From Fragum whitleyi (Eukaryota; Mollusca; Bivalvia; Cardiida; Cardiidae): a stretch of DNA of 64,000 nt. The notes beneath the pieces were generated by a model that saw only the letters and a program-made list of their open reading frames with translations, did no database searches and was not told the DNA's origin. The stretch covers positions 26,800,026 through 26,864,025 of the forward strand of contig OX411543.1 of assembly GCA_948146395.1 (NCBI GenBank), written 5' to 3'. Position 1 is the stretch's first letter, and each line of letters opens with the position of its first letter. A program made the translations under genes and the position numbers. Of this stretch, positions 21,800 to 33,302 are shown one piece after another.

Positions 21800-23644
21800 T
21801 TATTTAGATCTAAGAAGCTATTTTAAATACTCGACTAATCAATAAAGTTTCAAGTCTACTTTCTGCGCGTATATAGATTTCACAATCTATTTTTAGATCC
21901 CGTATTTTTGTAACTCTATCGCAGTTTATAGGTAAACCATGCTAACCGAATGTTTATAAACAGACTTTCGGCGAGTTTAATATAGAAAAATTGGGACCAA
22001 CGAATTTTTTGCTGTAACGGTCCTTTTCCTATACTGAGGGATCAAAGAAACACAAAACTACCAGCATTTTAACCATCCTTTGAATTACACCTGTAAACGT
22101 CATGTGTCATACGGTAAAAGTAACATGCTTTCGAAACCGACTTCATCTCGAAGAAAGTAAAATTGAAACATCAAAAATCGTTGAATATCGATTGGGAGAA
22201 AAAAGTGTTTTTCTTGGCGAGTTTCTTTACTCTGTCAGTATATAGGTGATTACAGTTGTGATTAAGTACCGTTATCTCACGCTTGTTAAATTTCAGTTCA
22301 GTCCACCCCTACTCCTGGCTATTCTACATTTTCCCGCGTTTTCGAATTCCGCGGTTGAACTATAATAGAATAAAAATTTATAAATAGTACACAAATAAAC
22401 AACAATATCGACATTCGTAGAGATACTTGTGACCAACAAATTATTTCTGTTCAGTAAGTTTGCATTTTAAAACAAAACCGACGTGATCGGACTTCGTTTA
22501 GAGGGTTGCTTGATGGTTTTTGTCGACTGACTGTAAACATCGACTAATATCCAGAACTGCATGCTTGTAATCAAAATTCTTTCGAAAACATCTTTATTTC
22601 TTAAAGATTAAATAGCAACGTTATGTCGTGGAAGGGGGACGAGGGTTATTCCAGTTCCTACAACACTTGACTTGCAGATCGAAGGTCGTAGGTTTCACAA
22701 AAGACCTATTGCTTTTTATATAGAAGTAAAGTGCAATGGATTTATCGACGTGATGCGATTTAAACCAATCAAAATTCTTAATTCTTTTGCTAGAAATTAT
22801 TATCAATATTTGCCTAAAGCTTTCAGCTTGCCCTCGTCAGGTACATCCACATGATAAAACAGGTCCGTAGCTATGTGTTAGGCGCTTAGTGAAGACTCTG
22901 GTGACACTGTTGGTATACACAGACTGGTGTGAGTCTAAACTTTGAGCCCATGTGTAATCGTTGCAAATGTTACACACAGGTTCATTTAATTAATGATATT
23001 GAAATTTAGCCTCTTTCTTGTCTATTTAAAAATGGTAAAACATTAAAACACAGACGGAATTGACGAATCCTCTATTCTATTCAGTATTTGTTTCTTCTTT
23101 TTTTCTTTCCTTCTGTTGTTGTTGCTGTTGATGTTCCTTTTCTTCAAGAACCGAAAATCAGTCGAACAAATGGATATGAAAAATACTTGATATTTCAAAC
23201 CTATATGGTTGTTAAAAAATCGTATCGGAAAAAAAGAGATGCTTGGAAAAACTTGACTTGACTAGCGTGGCTGTATTTTAGCCCAAAGGACGTGTCTTCC
23301 AGGAATGACCTATAGTTTAGACCTCTACAATAAACATGACAACCTAGAAGACCATTTCAAAGCCAGACAAAAGATAATTGGTGGTGTTTCTATAATATTT
23401 ACTATATGAGATAACACGATGATTCGCTAATTGACCAGATAAGATTAATTACCTCACAAAATCGTCTGCTAACCCAGACGGCTAGGAAATTCGGTTCCGC
23501 TTGTTTACTGTATTTATCAATGACTTCCAGGAAATTCGTATCTTCTAAACTACAAGAAGAAAACTTATTGTAAGACAAACTGGAATAGAATCCGCATGAA
23601 CATTTCTTGGCAAAGAGGTATCTGTCATACATTCATGACGTATA
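21800..23644. other. 1.8 kb without recognised gene
   Basis: AT-rich DNA with a small TTG/TTC-rich patch near 23100. Frames of 60-76 codons show no known domain, and no SINE or MITE termini were found. Confidence 0.45.
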
Positions 23645-23745
23645 AACATTGCAAACTTTTTTTGAAAAAAAAAAGTACCCCGCTTTGCACGTGAATTCAC
23701 GTGCAAAGCGGAGTAGATTTTTTTTTAAAATATTTCGCGTTTTCA
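23645..23745. repeat. Palindrome CCGCTTTGCACGTGAATTCA and mate
   Basis: Perfect stem GCTTTGCACGTGAATTCACGTGCAAAGC flanked by poly-A on the left and poly-T on the right (about 23660-23728). A related stem (GCTTGGCACGCAAGTGTACT TGCAAAGCGGGG) forms the centre of the foldback at 35.5-35.8 kb. Confidence 0.75.
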
Positions 23746-23817
23746 TCATAAACGTAGAGCAGTTTCCGTGTATATTTGTACGTGCTTCCCCTGAATATAT
23801 CAAGACGTCCATATATC

Positions 23818-23910
23818 CCTCCCGGGAATCGTTTTAATTCCATTACAAAGAAATTTCTAGATAAATATATAGATTAAAATAGATTGAAACTAATTTCAAT
23901 CTATCAACCT
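23818..23910. repeat. Repeat shared with 28.2 kb
   Basis: CGGGAATCGTTTTAATTCCATTAC, then ATATAGATTAAAATAGATTG and AAACTAATTTCAATCTATC. About 80% similar by eye to 28213-28330. It contains the short palindrome AGATTGAAACTAATTTCAATCT. Confidence 0.55.
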
Positions 23911-24192
23911 TATATTCTATGGGAATTGGACCCTTTTTAGATTAAACGGTTTTAAGGTTAATAGTGTACATGGCGTTTTCGAATGTTGATTCTTGAAAAC
24001 CGAGAGGACGCGCTGTATTCTGCGTTATTATTAATTTGGCTGGGTGTTGCTTAGCCGTGACGTAATTTGGCGAGTTTACTTTTCATTATTCTGTATTCTT
24101 TCAAAATCTAGTCGTCAATGATCGTAAACACGTGCAAATAACTGTATTCAAAACCAAAACGATTCATGTGCTTAGAGAAAATGAGCACATTT

Positions 24193-24262
24193 CATCGTTT
24201 GGTTACCAAAGCCATATAACTTCAGCTTGGACAAGCTGAAGTTACGAGGGTTTGGTAAACAA
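24193..24262. repeat. Palindrome of about 70 bp
   Basis: GGTTACCAAA..ATAACTTCAGCTTG and CAAGCTGAAGTTA..TTTGGTAAAC around GGA. TGACGTAA lies about 130 bp upstream, a layout similar to other foldbacks here. Confidence 0.7.
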
Positions 24263-25083
24263 CTTATGGTTAAGTGTTTAAAGTTGCTTTTGTCGAAGTA
24301 AGTAATTATAAATAAAAGCTGAATTACCTTAACCTTAAGTACAACGGCCCGCTAGTAAGGGCTCCGCCCTGCCAGGGGAAATATCATGGAATTTAGTCCC
24401 AAACTTCTGTTACTATTGCTGTTTTGATATAACGTTTTCAACAGACCACACAATTGCAATTTTGTTAAGATTTAATAGAGGCTATTTGCATAATACAATG
24501 CTTTTAAAGTGCATGTAAATGAAAAAATATATATTCATTGTTGAAAATGTAGTGAAAAGGATTACTTGTTAGGAGTAGCTGATAAGCAAAAATAGCCAAA
24601 TATCGGAAAATATGTGGTGAATTTGAGCTTAAGCCCATATCAGCCGGTGATAACATTGGTATTAATCTGAATGACTGGTACATCGCCGCAATTTGTACCA
24701 TTAGTCTATCTCAGCAAGGTAACCGACAACAAACAGAAGGGATTCGGGGGTAGCCTACCGGTTATTCAAGGACCAAATGCCCCAGGAGTCTAAACTCACT
24801 GGCTCATAGACTGACCTCTTAATAGAGGCAACTCGTGAAAAAATTATAATAATAAAGCCTTTCGGCCTAAAAAAAGAGCAAGGAACCAAATTACATTACT
24901 GTGGTATGATTTAGTTATGTACATTATTTACAAACAAAATTACTAAATTCTTGGTATGCCAGGCTAACAGTGCCTTTCAATAGAAATGACGTTTTATAAC
25001 ATTAAGCATTTACCTTACAAGCTTACAAGGTTATCTATGATAGATATAAGCATATTTATTGATAAGAGACGGTAAAGATACTC
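24263..25083. other. No gene recognised
   Basis: AT-rich. A hairpin-like AAGGGCTCCGCCCTG lies at 24357, and the minus-strand frame near 24504-24701 has no known domain. Confidence 0.45.
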
Positions 25084-25195
25084 AAAATCTTTATTTTTCA
25101 ATGAAATCCTATATTGTTGGTACTCATTTGAATCGTCTTCATGAAACGATTCAAACGAGTACGTCAACATACGGTTTGAGCAATTATTTTGCAAT
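25084..25195. mobile_element. GTACTCATTTGAATCG foldback, copy 2
   Basis: The left arm is longer here: AAAATCTTTATTTTTCAATG, AAATCCTATATTGTTGGTACTC. The inner hairpin is TTTGAATCGTCTTCATGAAACGATTCAAACGAG. The right arm has decayed after GTCAACATACGGTTTGAG. Confidence 0.68.
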
Positions 25196-25205
25196 ATTTT
25201 TATCA

Positions 25206-25206
25206 A

Positions 25207-25238
<32 letters not shown>

Positions 25239-25241
25239 TTT
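25206..25241. repeat. Poly-A and (CA)n run
   Basis: About 18 A followed by (CA)n. Confidence 0.95.
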
Positions 25242-25799
25242 ATCTACACCTCTCTGTAACTAAAACAAAATTAGTCTTTAGGCTGCAATCAATAAAGTTT
25301 CATCAGACAGCGGGGTATTGGGATCATTTTGAATCTTGCTCCGAATGTTATTTTGATGACGTCTAGGATCTAGTTTTTGTAATGATATTAAAATATGGGT
25401 TAAGGAAAATATTGTTTTCACTTTATAAGCCATTGTTTACGTTCAGTTATTTTGAATCTTGCTTAGAATATCCTATGATATCTATATCACGTATATATAT
25501 GTGTGTCAATTTGGGTCAAAGAATGGGTTCCAAGATTGAGTTTAAATCATCTCGTTCTACAAGTGGAACCTGCTAAAATTGCATTTGGCGATATCTAGGC
25601 CTAGTTTCAATTTGGATAAGGTCGGGTCAAAAGGAGATTATCGGGTTCAATGCTCTGCCACCAGTGAAAAATAGCTTTTATTTGTATTTGAATGAAAGAT
25701 GTATAGATTCCATACGTAAAACAAACACTTATACTAATTCTACATTGCAAAAAGAGGGACTAAAGGTGATAATTTTAACAAATTTTCTTATAGCGCATC
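25242..25799. other. No gene recognised
   Basis: Two degenerate direct copies of TTTTGAATCTTGCT occur at about 25329 and 25450. A 134-codon frame starting at 25664 runs into the repeat that follows and has no known domain. Confidence 0.45.
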
Positions 25800-26010
25800 A
25801 TTTTGCACATAAATACTCTATGCAACGTTGTCATGACGTCATCAATACTACTTTACCGGACACCACCCATATAACGTCAAGTAGAGTAAATGAACGAAAG
25901 CGGTGTATTTTTTTTTTATATTTACACTTCTTTGTCGCGAGATTATCAATCGATAATCTATCGTTATTTTTCGAAAATTCAAGGAAAAGGCATTCAAGAC
26001 AAATCTGCAT
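25800..26010. mobile_element. Partial foldback/TGACGTCA element
   Basis: CTATGCAACGTTGTCATGACGTCA matches CTATGCAACGTTCATTGTGACGTCA at 42.15 kb. Further right, GCGAGATTATCAATCGATAATCTATCG matches the GCGGTGAGATTATCAAGTGATAATC hairpin at 42.26 kb. The foldback part is missing. Confidence 0.6.
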
Positions 26011-26210
26011 TACTTTTTTTCAGTTAACATTCTATTTTTTATACAAAAAAAAACTAAGTTACGAATGATGAGCCCACTGAACACAGAATTTATGTCTATT
26101 TTTTCTTCAGTGAAATCTCGAGAAAGTCAAATGATTCAACCGAAGAAGATAGTTATATCGCCGAATACTTGATATTAAATACAAAAGATAGAAATATCAA
26201 ATACATGTAA

Positions 26211-26455
26211 ATGTGACCCGTCACACGAAAAGGGACCATCTAGGAACTTCATTAAATGAATATTTGGGCAATGGACTAAACCCATGATAGATCAACCAGA
26301 ATGCGGATGCTGGAAATAATTACACAATAAGATAGAATGGTTGTTTAAGATTCAGAAAATATGCTGTTTTCGAAAAGTTTCAATCCCGATCAGCCTGCGC
26401 CGATCTCACAGTCAGACCAGGATCTACACTTTACGCACTTCCCATATGGCACCTA
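26211..26455. mobile_element. GTGACC/GGGACC MITE, inverted order
   Basis: Starts with the terminal repeat GTGACCCGTCACACGAAAAG. The hairpin section lies near the other end (GTTTCAATCC..GATCAGCCTGC..CAGTCAGACC), so the copy is in the opposite orientation to 18.6 and 34.3 kb. The far terminus is truncated after ACGCACTTCCCATATGG. Confidence 0.72.
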
Positions 26456-26479
26456 TTCCCTTAACGGATAACGAATTTA

Positions 26480-26850
26480 TTTTCCAAGACGATGAGATTT
26501 TCTTTAATTTAAGAGATGAAAAGAGTATTTGTTTATTCTTTTTACTTTTTTTTAGGTATGAAACAAAAACCCGAATCAGAATGTATGAATTCGCAAAAAG
26601 GATTCATACAGTGTGATTAGATTTTTAGTTTCAAAACTCTTTGAAATCAACAAATATTGTCTTCATATATTATAATTTGTTATCATGTAGCAAAAAATGT
26701 AAAGATTTGTCAACAATGAAGCAGTTTTCTTATGGGACTACTGTTTGAGGAGGCTTAAAACATACATGCAAAATCAAAATTTCTTTCATTGGGAAATAAC
26801 AAAATTTCAGCCAATCGCGAAATATGATGAAATCGTCTAGAATTAAAGTA
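26480..26850. mobile_element. TTTAGTTTCAT foldback plus GAAGCAG tail, copy 1
   Basis: Inverted pair around AGGTATGAAACAAAAACCCG and TAGATTTTTAGTTTCAAAAC, with a central GTATGAATTCGCAAAAAGGATTCATAC hairpin. The pair is followed by TAAAGATTTGTCAACAATGA, AGCAGTTTTCTTATGGGACT and TTTCAGCCAATCGCGAAATA. The same order occurs at 37208-37560. Confidence 0.68.
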
Positions 26851-27212
26851 TTTGTCTTTTCGTTAAACAATCATTTTTGAATGCGCACAAAAGTGCAAAA
26901 TGCAAGACCACAAAATAAGCGCCTCCCTGAGGGTTTTATGATATTTTCGACCTAGAGTGGAACTTAAATGTTTTGACGCTACCAGGTCTCTTCAAATAAA
27001 AAAGTCCATTACAGAAGCCCGCTAAACCTTTCAATGAATGGATTTTCCACCCAAGGGATACGCTTTATCTCAGATAAATGTAAAATAGATGAAATGCTTG
27101 ACGCATCTGGGTCTAGGTTATATTGACGTTCTGCACCTTTAACGCAACCTTGCATATGTTTTTCCTATGTTGTTAACTGTTACAAAGTATTACTTTATGT
27201 GCATTAAAATAG
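26851..27212. other. No gene recognised
   Basis: AT-rich DNA, no coding or repeat signal identified. Confidence 0.45.
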
Positions 27213-27538
27213 CTCACATAGATCACAGGCCATTGTTTCAGAATTTCTCTAAAAGTGACTCATCAGGAAAGTTTAGACAACAATATTATAATATGAATAA
27301 CATTAAAAGTCCTACAATGTGACATTTTAAGTCGAGTTTAATATGTTATGATATATTCTATCAAACATCATGTAACAGACATTTTTACCTGTGTGTTAAA
27401 GCCCTTTTTTTAGTCCTTGTGATGGCTGTCTTATACAGGTGTGACTAAATCCATAATTTACGCCAGATCCAGGCGAATATATGATATTCAATTAGACCAA
27501 AATTAGACTATGAAACAATGGCCCGTGATCTATGTGAG
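27213..27538. mobile_element. MITE with 28 bp terminal inverted repeats
   Basis: The left end CTCACATAGATCACAGGCCA TTGTTTCA is complementary to the right end TGAAACAATGGCCCGTGATC TATGTGAG, with one mismatch. Total about 326 bp, no coding capacity, superfamily unassigned, and no clear target duplication seen. Confidence 0.78.
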
Positions 27539-27708
27539 TCTGTATGAACACATTGAAGACATACGTATACTAGTTCAAAAGACGTATTTAATTCTACAAG
27601 ATGTCAAAATTACGATAACAAGTCGATATATATCTCACCATATTGACATATTGACTAAACTTGGGTCTTTCTGCTATTCCCCAAATGAACGTATGTACCT
27701 TTTACGAA

Positions 27709-27816
27709 TAACATGGATGTTGACATTTGTATGTCGTATTGTACACAGAAAGAATAAAAATTGTCTGAATTTAAAGACAAGTGACAAGATGTCAAAAAAA
27801 TGTCGACATCCATGTT
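27709..27816. repeat. Small inverted repeat
   Basis: ACATGGATGTTGACATTT and AAATGTCGACATCCATGT, one mismatch, about 70 bp apart. Confidence 0.65.
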
Positions 27817-28212
27817 TTTGGAAATGGATGAGCATGTGCATTTAGGCAAGTTTAACATTCTTTTGCCGTCAAGAATACATATATCTGGTAAACATGTCGA
27901 GGTATATATGTATATGGATGGACTTGTCTATATATTTATTGACTGTCATCGTAATTTGGACAACTTGTAGAGTTCATTACGTCTTTGGAGACAAGTTTAT
28001 GTCTTCACTAGGGGGGTACATACAGGCTTCCGTACGCTTCAATACAATTCCATGCTGCACCAATGTTTTTCACATGCATTTAACGAGACAATAGAGAGGT
28101 AATTATTCTAAGAATTTAAGACACTGTGTAGATAAAAGATATTTTTCGATCATATACTTTCAAGGAAAACTTAATATCCGATGTGTGCTTCTCTCATAGA
28201 CATAGACATTGA

Positions 28213-28330
28213 TATAACCCCCGTGAGAATCGATTTAATTCCATTACGAAGAATTTTCTCAGTTAAATATAAAGATTGCAATAGATTGAAACTAATATCG
28301 GTTAATCTATTTTTACAGTTCTTTCCAGCT
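28213..28330. repeat. Repeat shared with 23.8 kb
   Basis: GAATCGATTTAATTCCATTACGAAGAA... followed by AATAGATTGAAACTAATATC. See 23818-23910. It lies just before a CAGTTAA-end MITE. Confidence 0.55.
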
Positions 28331-28449
28331 AAACCCTGCTTAAACAGTAGTCTTCCTATTAAAAGCATTTCGAGACTTGTTTATCGAATTCATAGAGTAC
28401 GTAATACAATTTGTGAGTACATATTCCTTAAGACACTTTTGTTTGTATA

Positions 28450-28885
28450 GATAGTTACATCGTGAAATTGACATTAATCTCAATCAAAACCATTCTTAAT
28501 TCCTCATTCAGCGCTCCATTCATACATTCCAAACACTCACTCAAACCATTCAAAACGCTCATACCAATTTAAAAATATAGAAAAAACAGCACTTTTCTAA
28601 ATAAATTTTGATGGGTAAAAATTGAGATTTCACTGACATGATTCAAATTGTTAGCGTCTCATAAGTTCTTGAAGAAATATGAAGTTATGTAAAGAACTTT
28701 TATGACATTTTTATTAAAGGGAGGTAATCAATATCGCTAATTTTGTTCATGTTGAACAAAATTTGCAATATAGGATTACCTCCCATTAAATTCACTCAAA
28801 ACTTGCTCCACACAATCATTCAATTTCATTCCAAAATCATTCAAAAATCATTCACCTTGTCAATTTCACGATGTTTTAAACTGTA
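28450..28885. mobile_element. CAGTTAA-end MITE, full copy, 436 bp
   Basis: Left end ATAGTTACATCGTGAAATTG and right end CAATTTCACGATGTTTTAAACTG, with the intact internal palindrome GGGAGGTAATCAATATCGCT ...GGATTACCTCCC at about 28719-28784. Probably one of the better-preserved copies. Confidence 0.8.
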
Positions 28886-28949
28886 TTCATTTTAGTGGAA
28901 ACCGCTTTGTAGTCTACCCAAAGGAAAATTTCCACCATGGCTAGCTTCA

Positions 28950-29788
28950 TATACTCTCTTCAAAAAAGTTATCTGACACCTATCAAAATTATAGTTTTCT
29001 TTACTATTACAAGAATTCGATGACTTTTGGTTGCTTTATAAACAGTTATATTAACTAAAAAATGCGTTGTCGTAGATTACTTGAAAGCGTTTCTGCATAT
29101 CTACGTCAACGTCAAATTACGCAAAAATCTATTTCTCTCAACCAGCACTAACGCTTTCGAATTCATTTGATATCCCGAAAGTTCTTCTTATGTTGTGAAT
29201 GAGATGTCATTTCTCACTTATATTTGGATTATACCGTCTTTACGGAGATTTAGAATGAAGATTGGTAATGCACGGAGGGACGACGTTATAATGCTATAGG
29301 CCGCCAAAAGGTTGGCTTCATACGACAAGCCGTTGTAAATAACTTTGTTGTTTCGGGATAGATCACCTCCGTCATCTGACATGCCTTAAATGCGACTCAC
29401 TACTTTATGTATAGAGCCAGATAAGTCTGACACGGAAAAGCAACGAGCGCTCAACAAGGCGAGTACCATAATGATATTTTTGTCATTTCACTTTCACTGT
29501 TACATCAAAGACAATTTTAGTCTCTAGATAGCGTAAAATCTCCGATTAGAAAGTATGAAACAAGATATGAGAGGCCAGACTAGCTACAGAAGGACAGTTT
29601 CGACGTTACGATCTTATTTAACGTCACCATTGCAAACATTTGACCGAAAATTTTCTTTCGATTCAGTGAAAAGATGTCTAAACTTCACTTTCCTCAGTTT
29701 AAATCCAATAACTCTACTTATGTTGAATTATTTTTGTCGTAGTAATATTATGATTTCAATGTAAAAGATCTTTTTTAAAGAGTATGTA
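28950..29788 (+). mobile_element. Internally deleted Tc1/mariner element, copy 1
   Basis: Terminal inverted repeats ATACTCTCTTCAAAAAAGTT and its counterpart CTTTTTTAAAGAGTATG near 29771-29787. The plus strand at about 29287-29365 translates with gaps to AIGRQKVGFIRQAVVNNFVVSG, the start of a Tc1-type DNA-binding domain. The catalytic core is absent. Total about 839 bp, close to the 828 bp copy at 53.0 kb. Confidence 0.75.
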
Positions 29789-30414
29789 TGAAACATAAAG
29801 CGCTGCGCGCACTACACAACACAATCTGTCCAGTTGCGACACCCTAAGCTTTATAGTAATTTTCTTTAATTAAAATGACTATTTTACATTCCTTTTACCT
29901 CCTTTCTTCTCAAATCTGAACGAGATCCAAGTTCGTCCCTTTTCACATAACTGGTCACAAAAAGATGATGAATTTAGATTACATGCAAGCATATTGTCAA
30001 ACTCCAGACAACTGTTTAAATATTATTCTAGCAACAAAAACATTAACCTATCATGTCTACTAAATGTGCCAATCAACACGTCATTGCGTTTGGAAAAATA
30101 ACCAATTTTCTCGTCTGCTCCTCCAAATTTGCAAATAGACACATTATTCAATAGCGTGTTGTACCACTGACGATCATTCGTCTATTTGTTATGTCATGTA
30201 AATATACCTCAAAATATAAAGGAGTGCATTTATTTAAGTGGAGAAAACACTCAGAAAACATTTAGCTTTCAAGAAACTGACTCTACAATCTCATACTAGC
30301 CTTATATTTCACAGCTTGTACGAGCATTACTTGATTGTTTTAAAAAAATAAAACTTTAAGAAATAGTGCTTATTCCTCATATTATTCAAATAATGAACTT
30401 TAGTGTTACAAGTT
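29789..30414. other. No gene; one MITE end
   Basis: Only a lone terminal repeat of the GTGACC/GGGACC family (GTCCCTTTTCACATAACTGG at about 29935-29954) was recognised. Confidence 0.5.
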
Positions 30415-30733
30415 TTATCTTATAACTATACAAATATCCGTGTGATAACATCCCATATCATATTTTTTATGATATCACATGGATATTTTTCAGAACAATG
30501 ACATAATGCGGTTATATTTAGAAACTTGCATTTCTATTAGAAACTTCGACGAAAACAACGCAAAAAGATGTAATAAGATAAAAATAAAACGTACATATTG
30601 TATTGTATGAAAAAATATCTAACTCGGTTTTGGGAATTGATAATTGTCTCGGTAGAGCCTTGACAATTATCAATTCCCCCAACCTCGTTAGATTTTTTTT
30701 TCATTCAAAACACTAAGTACGTATTATATATGT
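30415..30733. mobile_element. TCTAACTCGG-hairpin MITE, copy 2
   Basis: Same order of blocks as 6911-7226, with hairpin AAATATCTAACTCGGTTTTG ... CCTCGTTAGATTTTTTTT and the right end CTAAGTACGTATTATATATG. Followed 75 bp later by a CAGTTAA-end MITE. Confidence 0.75.
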
Positions 30734-30808
30734 CACAATAGCTTGATGTAAGCGATAAAATAAGTATTAAATTTAATAATGCGCTAGGAGTATGGAGTAA
30801 AAATGTGG

Positions 30809-31235
30809 TACAGTTAACAACGTCGTGAAATTGACAAGTTGAATAATTTTGGAATGATTTAGGAATAAAATTGGTTGAGTTTGTGGAGCGAAGTTTGAGT
30901 GAATTTAATGGGAAGTAATCCAATATCGCAATTTTTGTTCAGGATGAACAAAATTAGCGATATTGATTACCTCCCTTAAATGAAATATGCATACAGGTTC
31001 TAAAGATAGCTTCCTATTTCTTCAAGAACCTATTAGACGCTTACAATTTGAATTATGTCAGTGAAATCGCGATTTTTCTTTATCAAAATATATTTTGAAT
31101 GACGTTGTTTTTCAATGGGTGTGAGCGTTTTTGAATATGAGTGAATGTTTGGAATGAACGAATGGAGCACTGAGGGAGCAATTTAGAATAGTTTTGATTG
31201 AGGCGAATGTCAATTTCACAATGTAACTTACTGTA
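30809..31235. mobile_element. CAGTTAA-end MITE, full copy, 427 bp
   Basis: TACAGTTAACAACGTCGTG at the left, CACAATGTAACTTACTGTA at the right. The internal palindrome GGGAAGTAATCCAATATCGC ... GATTACCTCCC is at about 30911-30976. TA at both ends agrees with a TA target duplication. Confidence 0.8.
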
Positions 31236-31979
31236 TTATTGAAGAGATATATGACGAAAAACTCAAAATTGCAATGCACAAAGGATAAAGGACACAAGAA
31301 TAAGGGATAAATGAAGAGAAATGAATAAGGAAAGATTCATAATACTAACGCTAATGTTAAATAATACAAGGATAAGGGATAATTGAAAAGATGAATAACG
31401 GAAGATTCATAATAACAATGCACTAAATTGCATCAATAAAACCACTTTATACCACTGTAAAATTACAATAAAACTATACGAAACAACGAAACATTATTTA
31501 TTACGAGCATTCCACGAGTCTTGCTCTACAATGTTTCTTCCGCATAAAGCCCTTTCCAAAATTCAACAAGATGTTTTTTTAATCACCTATGTTCACCAAC
31601 AAGACATTTTTCGAGAAATTTTACTTTGATAGATTGCATTGCCCATAGTATTAGCACGTGTGAATCATTGTCATCTATCATCAGGCTAAATACGAGAATT
31701 GTAAATATATAATACTCCATTTAACCATGTTACGTTTTTGAGAGTGGCCTTATCAGATGACAATCGCCTTATTATCAATAGATGCGTATCGATGTTTTCT
31801 TTAATAAGCTAGAATAAACACCAGGGTATTAATGGATGTGGTAGAATCCTCAGTAGGTAATAAAAGCAGCAAGAAAATGTCAAATTTAGGAGGGTTTTTG
31901 TGGGGATAGGCAATAGTTAGAAAATTGGTTGTTATACTACTTTAAAAAAAAAGCTGGAAAAAAGTAGAGAGGCTATTGA
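31236..31979. other. No gene; short imperfect duplication
   Basis: AATAAGGGATAAATGAAGAG and GATAAGGGATAATTGAAAAG begin two imperfect units of about 80 bp at about 31290-31430. Otherwise AT-rich, no coding signal. Confidence 0.45.
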
Positions 31980-32160
31980 TAGAACTTGTACACATATTTT
32001 TTAAAGGGAGGTAATCTATACCGCTACTTTTTGTTCATACCGAACAAAATTAGCGACATTGGTTTATCTCCCTTAATTTCACCAAAAACTCACTCATCGC
32101 ACTCCTTCAATTTCATTCCAAAATTATTCACCGTGTCCATTTCACGATGTTGTCAACTGC
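31980..32160. mobile_element. CAGTTAA-end MITE, right half
   Basis: Internal palindrome GGGAGGTAATCTATACCGCT ...GGTTTATCTCCC, then CTCACTCATCGCACTCCTTC and CATTTCACGATGTTGTCAACTG. Confidence 0.7.
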
Positions 32161-32516
32161 TTATGTTGTTTTTTATTCAAATTTGACTTGTTATTGTTAT
32201 TGTCGTTTTTCTCTATCAAGTCCCAAATAAGAATTTCAAAACATACCAAACTTTGTTTTAAAAGAATTTTCACAGAAAATTGATAAGTAATTTATGACCA
32301 GTGGAATATTTTCTCCGTTCCATATATTTGTAGTTGTCAAGATAAGAAATACACTCGAGACCTAGAATTAGATTAAAACGCAGAAAACGAGAATGTTTGC
32401 AATTTGTTAACTTTTGTCTATTGTTTATGAGGTCCTAGAGTAGACGGCTGAGACCAAGTTAAGATAAATCGATGATTTCATTCTAAAAAATCCTAACTAC
32501 AGCTTCAATCAACCTA

Positions 32517-32650
32517 TCGATGTGATGATTTAGATATGAAGAGAGTATTTACTGATTTCATGTATCTTGACGCATTCATTCAGTGTTATTATTTTTTTAG
32601 TTTCATACATTCGTGAAATCAACTATTACTTTCTGCATCTCTGAAAAAAG
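32517..32650. mobile_element. TTTAGTTTCAT foldback, partial
   Basis: AGATATGAAGAGAGTATTTACTGATTTCATG and TTTAGTTTCATACATTCGTGAAATCAACTA match the family at 37.2 and 38.2 kb. The central hairpin has decayed. Confidence 0.5.
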
Positions 32651-32681
32651 TCGATTTTTTAATGAAATGCTAAAAAATAAA

Positions 32682-33090
32682 TAGAGAATAATCGTTTGTT
32701 TCAGAGTAAGATCGATTTATATTTCATTGAGTGAACAACAAAAGCTATATTTTCCACGATGAAAATATAGCTTTTGTTGTTCACGAAATGAAATATTAAT
32801 CGATCTTACACGAAAAATAAACGATTATTCTATTTCTTTAATGCAAAAATGAGACAAAATATGAAATTTCTAGGACATATTTTCGTAAAGTGCGTCATTT
32901 TGCGCGCCATTGCTATGAAACGTTCATTGTGACGTCACTTATTTCGCCCCGCATAGATGACGTCAGATAGGATGAAATGCACAAAAGCAGGGCATACGTT
33001 TTTGATAATTTCACTGCTTTTGCGGTGAGATTATCAGTGATAATCATCCGTTATTTCTCGATTAACCACCAAAAAGCATTAAAGAAAGGA
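32682..33090. mobile_element. Foldback/TGACGTCA element, copy 1
   Basis: The foldback arms at 32682-32835 pair AGAATAATCGTTTGTTTCAG...TAAGATCGATTTATATTTCA and AGTGAACAACAAAAGCTATA with their complements. Then TTTAATGCAAAAATGAGACA, paired TGACGTCA (32930, 32958), and a GCGGTGAGATTATCAGTGATAATC hairpin near 33022. About 95% similar to 41906-42325 by eye. No transposase; mobility is inferred from copy number. Confidence 0.75.
32930..32965. promoter_or_regulatory. Paired CRE-like TGACGTCA sites
   Basis: Perfect octamers at 32930-32937 and 32958-32965, 28 bp apart start to start, the same spacing as at 42168 and 42196. Confidence 0.4.
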
Positions 33091-33302
33091 CTTTCCTTTA
33101 TCATAACAAAATATCACTTAATGTTTTTTGTTGAAAACAATGCCAGAACTGATCATTGTGAATATTTTCGCTTGACTGACCCACTAAATTTACAGTGAAA
33201 CTTGTGTTTGACGACTTTTAAGGGGACCACCAAAAAAGCGGTCGCATATAAAAATGGTCGCTGAATGAAAATTGAATCATAATTTGGCAAGTCATTTAGA
33301 TA

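Noticed and set aside
25664..26068. 134-codon plus-strand frame
   Set aside because: Its second half translates a foldback/TGACGTCA repeat, composition is biased, and no domain is recognised.
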